The notes beneath the pieces were generated by a model. It ran no database searches, was not told the DNA's origin, and saw nothing but the letters and a program-made list of their open reading frames with translations. Positions 60,246-64,000 of a DNA stretch of 64,000 nt are shown here, one piece after another (within the stretch, counting starts at the first letter, position 1; every line of letters begins with the position of its first letter). The position numbers were made by a program, and so were the translations under genes. Source of the stretch: Amorphochlora amoebiformis (taxonomy: Eukaryota > Cercozoa > Chlorarachniophyceae); NCBI GenBank assembly GCA_054601695.1, contig BAAHQB010000046.1, forward strand, positions 744,001 through 808,000, given 5' to 3'.

Positions 60246-63200
60246 CATGACATACACATTCAACATACACACATACACATGTATCTCCATACCTGCCACA
60301 TCGATAAAATTGAGCCTAAGAAGAGAGGGCAATGTGTCTGCATGGTCAGGAGAAACTCCAAAGCTGTCCCGTGTAAGTGGAGCTTCGGGTTCGCTGTCCC
60401 GTGTAAGTGGAGCTTCGGGTTCGGCTTGGCTGCTCAGAACGTCGATCTCTTTATCATTCTTCGGCGTCTTGTTCTCGTCCTCTTCGTAGGGCTTGGCATC
60501 CTAGGGTAAGTAAGATGTAAGGTTAGGGTTAGGGTCGATATTAGCGCTAGGGTTAGGTTAGGGTTAGGGTGAATATTGGCGCTAGGGTTAGGGTTAGGGT
60601 TAGGGTGAATATTAGCGCTAGGGTTAGGTTAGGATTAGGGTTAGGGTGAATACTAGCGCTAGGGTTAGGTTAGAGTTAGGGTTAATATTAGCGCCAAGTT
60701 AGGTTAGGGTTAGGGTTAATATCTAGAATATTGGCATTAGGGTTAGGTTAGGGTTAGGGTTAGGGTTAATAATGGCGCTAGGGCTAGGTTAGGGTTAGAG
60801 TTAGGGTTAGGGTTAATATTCGCTCTAGGGAAGAGGTTAGGGTTAGGGTTAGGAATAATAATAGCGCTAGGGTTAGTTAGGGTTAGGCTTAGGCTTAGGG
60901 TTAGGGTTAATATAGGCGCTAGGGTTAGGTTAGGGTTAGGAATAGCGCTAGGGTTAGGTAACGGTTAGCGTTAGGGTTATTGTTAATATTGGCGCTAGGG
61001 TCAGGTTAGGTTTAGGGTTAGGGTTAATAATAGCGCTAGGGTTAGGTTATGGTTAGGTTAGGGTTAATATTGGCGCTAGGGTTAGGTTAGGGCTAGGGTT
61101 AGGGTTAATAATAGCGCTAGGGTTAGGTTAGGGTTATGGTTAGGGTTAATATATTTAGGGCTAGGAAAAGTGTTAGAGTTGGGTGGAGTTAGGGTAAGGG
61201 CTAACAGTTATGGTGGGAGGGTTTAATGGAGTTTGGGTTAGGATTAGGGTTAGGATCAGATTATTCAGCATGTCTTAGTCCGAGGACAATTGACTCAGGA
61301 TTAAGGTTAGGTTAGGGTTAAGGTTCGGGTTGGGTAAAGTTAGGGTATAGGTAGATTTGAGGTTAAATTTAGTTGTCGTTAGGGGTTAAAGCGTAAGGGT
61401 TTGAGTTAGCTTTAGAGTTGGATAGAGTTAGAGGGTTAGGATTAGGGCAATGGTCAGGATTAATGGAGTGAGGATTAGGGTTAGGATTTGTTGTGGTGAG
61501 GGTAAAATGGAGTTCGGGTTAGGATTAGGTGGTTAGAGTTGTCTAGAGTTAGGTTGGGTTACAGTTACTTGGTTGTTTTCAAACTCATCTTCCCTTTCTA
61601 CGTATTCTTCGTTGTCTTCTAGCTGCTCAAATTTGGGGCCCAATGGCTGCGCATATATGTAGAATTGTACGTATATGGTGTATGTAAATGTGTATATATG
61701 TATGCATGATATTATATATATATACAAATATACATATATATATATAGATATATATGTATATGTGTATATATATATGTATGTATACTGAATGCATATGTAT
61801 ACATATACACATGCATATATATATATATATATATATATATGAATATATATATATATATGTATATAAATATGTATATATATATATATATTCATATATCTCC
61901 ATTATATATATGTATATATATATATATATATGTGGGTTTGTATATATATTATATATGTGTATGTGTGTACATGTGTGTTATGTGTATACACGTGTGTGAG
62001 TATATTGATGCATGTATATGTGCGTGTTTATGTGTGCGTGTATATACAATATGTATTTCAATATAATTAGCACATGCTCAATACACACACACACATACAT
62101 ATATACATACACATATATATACATGTATAATATGTCTACATATTATAATATATATAATATATATACACGTATATATTCATATTAAGTACACATACAAACA
62201 CATGAATACACGCAGACATCAAACCACCGAAACATCCTAACACAAATACCTACCTGCCAAAACGCAGGTTGGAAACTGGTCCACACATATACAGCTCGCT
62301 GTCGTCTTGCTATGGAGAGAATTCTCCCGGGATATTCTTTTTGCGGATGGATACAAATATTCATCGCTGACACCTCTCCACGAGGGGACGGCAGAACGTT
62401 AACGAGTTTGCCGTCGGCACCATCCCAAAGGAAGATCTTGTGATGAGAGCCGCCACTGCCCGCTCCGAGCACCCACTTGCCGTCCGAGCTCCACAACGCG
62501 CGAGATATAGGCTCTAACCTTGTCGTTCTCGACCCATCAAGGTCGACTTTGGCAACGATTTCGTCATCCTCTGCATTTAAGGCTTCCCTCGAAGCCAAGC
62601 CTGCTCCAACCTGAGCACTCAGGCAGAGGGTCGGAGTGCCGCTTTGAGCGATACCTTCGAGCGTGAAGACAAGGATCTTGCTGTCTGAGCACGTGAGAAG
62701 CAGGCGTCCGGATGTGGTATCCAAGCCCTTGATGACACCCCCGGTGGCTGTGAGCGTATTCCACTGAACTTGGACCCCAGGCCGATTTTGCTCAACGGAA
62801 TACTGTGCAACAGCCCCTCCTGTACCCCCCGCTATTATTGCGCCATCGTCTAGGAACTTCGCGACGATATTCACGAAGGGGTGAACCGCAGAGAGCGTAG
62901 CAGATCGTTGCCCACCAGCAGCTAGAGATAGAAGAATGGGCTCCGCGGTGAAGAAGCATACTAAAGCTAGGTGCGAAATCCAAGGATGCAGGCTAACTGA
63001 GAGGATTTCTGCATTGGTTGCGACCTCTTGGTCGAGTCGAGGCTTTGAATCCTCCTGCAATGTGTACAACCGCAGCCGACGGCCGCTGGACGCTGTGAGG
63101 AGGCGTCGCGAGTTATGTGACCAGGAGACATCCACTATTCCCCCGGAATCGGCCGCAAATATGAAGAGAATATCTAGGGTGCAACCTTCACGAATGATAA

Positions 63201-63576
63201 CGTCCCCATTGGCATATCCAATGGCAATGAACCTGCCGTCCGGAGAATATCGCGCGACGAGAGGCAGCTGTCGAGAGGAGCGTGGAATGGTGCACTTGCT
63301 AATTTGAGTCCCTTCCTGGCCATTTTCATCCAGAACTATTCTGGGGCCTGAGACTTCGCTGACGATGACAGGGTAGGGGTGGTAGAGGCATTCCTCTATC
63401 ACCTCAGGCACTATTCCATGGGGCGGGTAGAGATATCTTTGATCTTCTGGTAGAGCAGCTTGTGTGTGAGATGTGGGGAGACTACTAGCATTTTCTTGCT
63501 CGGATTTAGCCTGCAATGCCTTCATTTCGTGCTTCTTGACGGTGCTGATGGAGTCTCCCCCCGCCTTGTCCACCAT
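59698..63576 (-). CDS. RBBP5/SWD1-like COMPASS subunit (WD40 protein, 4 exons)
   Basis: Exons in coding order: 62254-63576, 61569-61646, 60293-60500, 59698-59864; 1776 nt, 591 residues. RBBP5/Swd1 is a core WD40 subunit of the COMPASS/MLL histone H3-Lys4 methyltransferase. The first exon (441 codons) carries the propeller. Blade motifs seen include [71 protein letters not shown] and a final AVYVWTSF. After FQPAFWQ the second exon gives [20 protein letters not shown]. This matches the conserved RBBP5 segment after the propeller (APDFKELDENVEYEERESEF in human), which activates the SET subunit and binds ASH2L. The tail is charged and ends KRARLV. The third exon holds an exact in-frame duplication of [10 protein letters not shown]. 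The large first exon is unlike the micro-exons of its neighbours. A possible upstream start was not found. Confidence 0.92.
60361..60420 (-). repeat. 30-bp in-frame coding duplication
   Basis: GCTGTCCCGTGTAAGTGGAG then CTTCGGGTTC is present twice, head to tail and identical, in exon 3 of the RBBP5-like gene. It adds ten residues. Confidence 0.95.
60516..61160. repeat. TTAGGG tract with AGCGCTAGGG higher-order unit
   Basis: Intron 2 of the RBBP5-like gene. About ten units of roughly 50-65 bp, each starting AATATTAGCGCTAGGG or AATAATAGCGCTAGGG and continuing with TTAGGTTAGGGTTAGGGT. AGCGCT is a palindrome that is not present in the other telomere-like tracts here. Confidence 0.9.
61253..61296 (+). 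repeat. 45-bp telomere-associated module, last copy
   Basis: GGATCAGATTATTCAGCATG then TCTTAGTCCGAGGAC and AATTGACTC, in TTAGGG-like DNA of intron 2 of the RBBP5-like gene. Confidence 0.9.
61700..62253. repeat. (TA)n and GT/CA intron 1 of the RBBP5-like gene
   Basis: The short first intron region consists of (TA)n, TG and CA repeats. Frames of Tyr, Ile, Cys and His over it are artefacts. Confidence 0.8.
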
Positions 63577-63732
63577 CGCTAAAGATAAATTCGAGATTAT
63601 CTAAAGTACTTCTTTGAAACCGTAGTAATGGTTTGTTTCATCCTAGAGGTCGAGATATTACCCTGTAATAAAGTTTTTTGAAACGCCAGTGCCCAGTGGG
63701 GGCGAAGTAGGCCAAAGGCGGGACAGGACACA
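63577..63732. promoter_or_regulatory. Short divergent promoter
   Basis: 156 bp between the start codon of the RBBP5-like gene (-) and the start of the gene entering at 63733 (+). Unique sequence, no (TA)n. Shared regulation is inferred from the spacing. Confidence 0.5.
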
Positions 63733-64000
63733 ATGTTGGGCGCTGACGAGGAGGACAGGATAGTAGACGCTGGACTTTGGTCGTTTCTGGTCTCCCAGAA
63801 AGCTTTTTCTTCAGAGGTTTCGTCGGAGAGGATAGCCGAGGGCTATGCGATCGATCAGTTAGGCCTTCTCGAGCTTGTCAACGGGTCGGCCGTCGGAAGA
63901 GTGGTGCACCGTCTGCGTTCATTGGTACAATACTATAGGAAACTAGAATATTCTAAACCCTGGAAAGGCTTGAATTTCGGGTTGAAATCGGGGCCATGCG
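63733..64000 (+). CDS. Unrecognised protein, N-terminal fragment
   Basis: Open from ATG 63733 to the window end without a stop (89 codons), starting MLGADEEDRIVDAGLWSFLV and containing SSERIAEGYAIDQLGLLELV and VGRVVHRLRSLVQYYRKL. The composition is that of a real exon, with balanced codons and no microsatellite. An intron could start at 63929 (TTG then GTACAA), since the frame stays open either way. I do not recognise the family. The first 70 residues look alpha-helical and carry no signal peptide. Confidence 0.55.
   Translation, partial: MLGADEEDRIVDAGLWSFLVSQKAFSSEVSSERIAEGYAIDQLGLLELVNGSAVGRVVHRLRSLVQYYRKLEYSKPWKGLNFGLKSGPC

Overview
This window is nuclear DNA of an intron-rich eukaryote, most likely a photosynthetic protist. 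The genes have many small exons (25-310 bp; one of 1.3 kb) with GT-AG and a few GC-AG introns. The introns are filled with (TA)n, long CT/GA tracts and degenerate TTAGGG/CCCTAA telomere-like arrays. A C-terminal processing peptidase with a twin-arginine leader points to a plastid. I cannot name the lineage; TTAGGG-type repeats and a LysM/HMG protein would fit a stramenopile or haptophyte, but that is a guess. Almost every simple ORF in the window is just a translated microsatellite. I found the real genes by joining short non-repetitive islands whose splice sites and reading phases agree.

Layout, left to right: (1) 1-2999, no gene: a degenerate CCCTAA array (300-1423), (TA)n and a CT tract. 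(2) 3000-18840 (+), a 25-exon gene for a 789-residue HMG-box + double-LysM protein. (3) 19380-25368 (-), an 11-exon seven-transmembrane protein of the TOM1/GPR137 type. (4) 26084-36590 (+), a 14-exon S41 peptidase (CtpA/D1-processing type) with a Tat-like signal and little or no PDZ domain. (5) 37174-45614 or further (-), a C2H2 zinc-finger gene whose 5' end is unresolved. (6) 47393-59032 (+), a 21-exon trans-long-chain prenyl diphosphate synthase. (7) 59698-63576 (-), a 4-exon RBBP5/SWD1-like COMPASS subunit. (8) 63733 to the window end (+), the start of an unrecognised gene.

The genes alternate strictly in strand. The three convergent spacers (18841-19379, 36591-37173, 59033-59697) are short, free of (TA)n arrays and extraordinarily dense in the tetranucleotide CTAG. 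The divergent spacers lack this; the one at 25369-26083 carries two CACGTG boxes.

Three patterns look new to me. First, the CTAG-dense convergent spacers. Second, 'exon echoes': decayed copies of exon edges, splice site included, lying in the neighbouring introns of at least four genes, usually within 1 kb of the parent exon. Third, a conserved ~45-bp module (core CAGATTATTCAGCATGTC, then TTAGTCC) that recurs nine times, always inside telomere-like tracts and always in the same orientation relative to TTAGGG. The genes do not form an obvious pathway. Two are chromatin-related (HMG/LysM, RBBP5), two concern organelles (CtpA, prenyl synthase), one is a membrane protein and one a zinc-finger protein.
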